This document shows, piece after piece, positions 62,259 to 64,000 of a DNA stretch of 64,000 bases. The DNA lies in contig CAJTDS010000004.1 in the NCBI GenBank assembly GCA_910575165.1, positions 1 through 64,000 of the forward strand, given 5' to 3'. Source of the DNA: Eggerthellaceae bacterium. Lineage in GTDB: Bacteria; Actinomycetota; Coriobacteriia; Coriobacteriales; Eggerthellaceae. Both the position numbers and the translations under genes were made by a program. Position 1 is the stretch's first letter, and each line of letters opens with the position of its first letter. The notes beneath the pieces are model-generated. The model had not been told where the DNA came from, did no database searches, and saw nothing but the letters and a program-made list of their open reading frames with translations.

Positions 62259-62264
62259 TAGAAT
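62259..62264 (+). promoter_or_regulatory. promoter of the ZIP transporter
   Basis: TAGAAT, 55 bp before the start codon, in the 209-bp divergent gap between the helicase and transporter genes. Low certainty. Confidence 0.35.
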
Positions 62265-62319
62265 GGGGGAGGAAAACCGAGCTCGCCGCAGGGCCGTCTT
62301 GCTTGAAAGCCGAGGAAAC

Positions 62320-63195
62320 ATGGAACCTATGGACCCGTTTTGGTTCGTCACGCTGGTCACGCTTTTGGCGGGGGCCGGCGGTACCGGCATCGGCGGTGCG
62401 GTGGGGGCGCTGGTCAGAAGCGATTCCAACAAGGCGGTCAGCTTGCTGCTGGCGTTTGCGGGGGGCGTGATGACGGCCATCGTCTGCCTGGATCTGCTGG
62501 TGGAGGCGGCCGAAGCGTCCGGCGAGGCGGTGGGAGGGGTGTGGCTGGCTGTCCTCTCGGTCGCCGTCGGCGTGGCAGTGGTCTACGGCCTGAACTACGT
62601 CATCGACAAGCGCACCGCCTCCGAGGTGCCCCATACGGCCGAGGCGGGGCACCCCAAGACCCATGACGATATCGACGAGCTGGTTCACGCCGATCACCTG
62701 GCCCAGCACCGGCGCAACAACGACTCCCGTGCGAGCCTTGTGGTGGCCGGCATCGTCATGGCCTGCGCCATAGCGCTGCACAACGTGCCCGAGGGCATGG
62801 TCATCGGCGCCAGCTTCACCGTATCGGACAACCTGGTGCTGGGGGCGGGCATGGTCATGGCGGTGCTCATCGGCCTGCACAACATTCCCGAGGGCATGGC
62901 GGTTTCCGTGCCGCTCATCAGCGGCGGCATGGGTCGCGCCCGCGCGGTGCTGCTGACGGCGGCCTGCGGCGCTCCCACAGTGCTGGGCGCGTGGCTGGGG
63001 ATCTGGCTGGGGGAGGTGGGCCCTTTGGGGCTTACGCTCAGCCTCGGCTTCGCTTCGGGGGCCATGCTCTACGTGGTCTATGGCGAGATCATCCCCGAGT
63101 CCATCCTCATCTATCGTTCCAAGGCGCCTGCCTTCGCGGTGATCGTGGGCATTCTGCTGGGCCTGGTCATGATGACGCTGCCCTCGGCGGTGTAG
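62320..63195 (+). CDS. ZIP-family divalent metal transporter
   Basis: A 291-residue membrane protein that probably imports zinc or other divalent metals. About eight membrane segments; the metal-path motifs HNVPEG (near 154) and HNIPEG (near 187) are those of the GufA/ZupT branch. A cytoplasmic His-rich loop (about 105-135, DDIDELVHADHLAQHRRNN) fits a metal sensor loop. ATG 62320 follows GAGGAA. Confidence 0.92.
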   Translation: MEPMDPFWFVTLVTLLAGAGGTGIGGAVGALVRSDSNKAVSLLLAFAGGVMTAIVCLDLLVEAAEASGEAVGGVWLAVLSVAVGVAVVYGLNYVIDKRTASEVPHTAEAGHPKTHDDIDELVHADHLAQHRRNNDSRASLVVAGIVMACAIALHNVPEGMVIGASFTVSDNLVLGAGMVMAVLIGLHNIPEGMAVSVPLISGGMGRARAVLLTAACGAPTVLGAWLGIWLGEVGPLGLTLSLGFASGAMLYVVYGEIIPESILIYRSKAPAFAVIVGILLGLVMMTLPSAV

Positions 63196-63234
63196 GCCGC
63201 TTGCCTTCGCAGCGGCTCTTGTCTTGTTGCGAAA

Positions 63235-63275
63235 AGTAGGGGGGGCGAAGCAGTCCGCTTCGCCCCCCCCTACTA
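63235..63275. terminator. bidirectional terminator
   Basis: A 17-bp perfect stem with a run of seven G/C pairs (63235-63251 with 63257-63273), loop AGTCC. It lies between the convergent ZIP and ATPase genes; A- and T-rich edges on both sides suit termination in either direction. Confidence 0.85.
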
Positions 63276-63304
63276 CTTCAGTACACCTTCGCCCTTGCTC
63301 GGAT

Positions 63305-64000
63305 CTAGCCGATGGGTTTGCGGGGTACGTTCATGGCGCGCATGGCGTTCAGGATGGCGATGACGGCCACGCCTACGTCGGCGAAGACGGCCATCCACAT
63401 GTTGGCTAGGCCAAGAGACGCCAGCGCCAGCACGGCGAACTTGACTCCCAGGGCGAAGACGATGTTCTGCCATACGATTGACAGCGTCTTCTTCGCAATG
63501 TTCACGGCCCGGGCGATGGAGACGGGGTCGTCGTCCATGAGCACCACGTCGGCCGCCTCGATGGCTGCGTCGGATCCGAGCGCCCCCATGGCCACGCCCA
63601 CGTCGGCGCGCATGAGCACGGGCGCGTCGTTGATGCCGTCTCCCACGAAGGCAAGCGTGTCGCGTCCGCGTCCCTGGTCGTGCACCTCGGCCAGCAGCTT
63701 CTCCACCTGCTCCACCTTCTGCTGGGGCAGCAGCTGGGAGCGCACGTCGTCCAGCCCCAGCCGCTCGGCGATGGCCCGGGCCACGTCGGCGCGGTCGCCG
63801 GTGAGCATGACGGTGCGCCGGATGCCCTCTTTGTGCAAGTCGGCTATGGCCTGGGCCGACTGCGGCTTGATTCGGTCGGCGATGACGATGCTGCCGGCGA
63901 AGGAGCCGTCCACGGCCACGTAGAGCACGGTCCCCACCGCGTCGTCGGCGACGAAGTCGACCGCGTGCTCGGCCATGAGCTTGTCGTTGCCGACGAGCAC
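63305..64000 (-). CDS. heavy-metal P1B-type ATPase, C-terminal part (cut by window edge)
   Basis: Only the last 231 codons are inside the window. The hinge and P-domain signatures of a P-type ATPase are clear: MLTGDRADVARAIA, then VGDGINDAPVL and DVVLMDDDP, followed by the last pair of membrane segments. The pattern fits a Zn/Cd/Pb exporter of the ZntA/CadA group, but the metal-binding CPC motif lies outside the window. Its position opposite a ZIP importer suggests a metal-homeostasis pair. Confidence 0.9.
   Translation of the reverse strand: MLVGNDKLMAEHAVDFVADDAVGTVLYVAVDGSFAGSIVIADRIKPQSAQAIADLHKEGIRRTVMLTGDRADVARAIAERLGLDDVRSQLLPQQKVEQVEKLLAEVHDQGRGRDTLAFVGDGINDAPVLMRADVGVAMGALGSDAAIEAADVVLMDDDPVSIARAVNIAKKTLSIVWQNIVFALGVKFAVLALASLGLANMWMAVFADVGVAVIAILNAMRAMNVPRKPIG

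Noticed and set aside
1-64000. tRNA, rRNA or CRISPR arrays
   Set aside because: No cloverleaf-like segment with conserved T-loop, no rRNA-like stretch and no regularly spaced repeats were found by eye.

Overview
The window looks like chromosomal DNA of a high-GC anaerobic actinobacterium of the Coriobacteriia, most probably the Eggerthellaceae. This is inferred from several things seen together: strong G/C bias at third codon positions, a one-polypeptide pyruvate:ferredoxin oxidoreductase, a Tat-targeted molybdopterin oxidoreductase with a TorD-like chaperone, an actinobacterial-style division/cell-wall cluster, and a MurE with the DNPR motif of meso-diaminopimelate enzymes. No rRNA, tRNA or CRISPR array was seen.

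Layout. (1) 15-1580: an IS30-family element with repeated ends, lying just upstream of adk. (2) 2565-14598: an amino-sugar and probable sialic-acid locus. nagB-nagA read right. A ROK-like protein and an AGE-family epimerase read left. A peptide/SatABCD-type ABC transporter (lipoprotein, permease, permease-ATPase fusion, ATPase) and a NanA-like aldolase read right. A coherent route is sialic acid uptake, cleavage to N-acetylmannosamine and pyruvate, epimerisation to GlcNAc, phosphorylation, then NagA and NagB to fructose-6-phosphate; the pyruvate could feed the adjacent oxidoreductase (14863-18420). (3) 18556-20600: an orphan FHA-domain gene, a tiny membrane ORF and a decayed gene. (4) 20695-27176: a redox island made of a Tat-signal molybdoenzyme, a ferredoxin-like subunit, a TorD-like chaperone, a histidine kinase with a periplasmic c-type haem motif, and an OmpR-type regulator. 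Its arginine codon use differs from its neighbours.

(5) 27532-42866: a complete mraZ-rsmH-ftsL-ftsI-murE-murF-mraY-murD-ftsW-murG-murC-murB-ftsQ cluster, preceded by a three-repeat MraZ box. No ftsA or ftsZ follows; the next genes are tig, clpP, clpX and valS. (6) 49972-58795: a zinc-ribbon membrane protein, thrS, a patatin-like lipase (minus strand), trxA-trxB, prfA-prmC and a purine nucleoside phosphorylase. (7) 58805-64000: a SWIM/SNF2 helicase (minus), a ZIP metal transporter (plus) and the C-terminal part of a metal P1B-ATPase (minus, cut by the window edge).

The features most worth a second look are: the kinase with a c-haem sensor beside a molybdoenzyme that may anchor itself as a Tat lipoprotein; the non-canonical ROK protein in the sialic-acid locus; three divisome proteins with long basic Ser/Arg-rich cytoplasmic tails; large insertions in ClpX and PrmC; a KTA in place of KTG in FtsI; and several dispersed palindromes outside genes (14645-14706, 55436-55495, 52593-52720). 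Positions of motifs were counted by hand and may be off by a residue or base or two.
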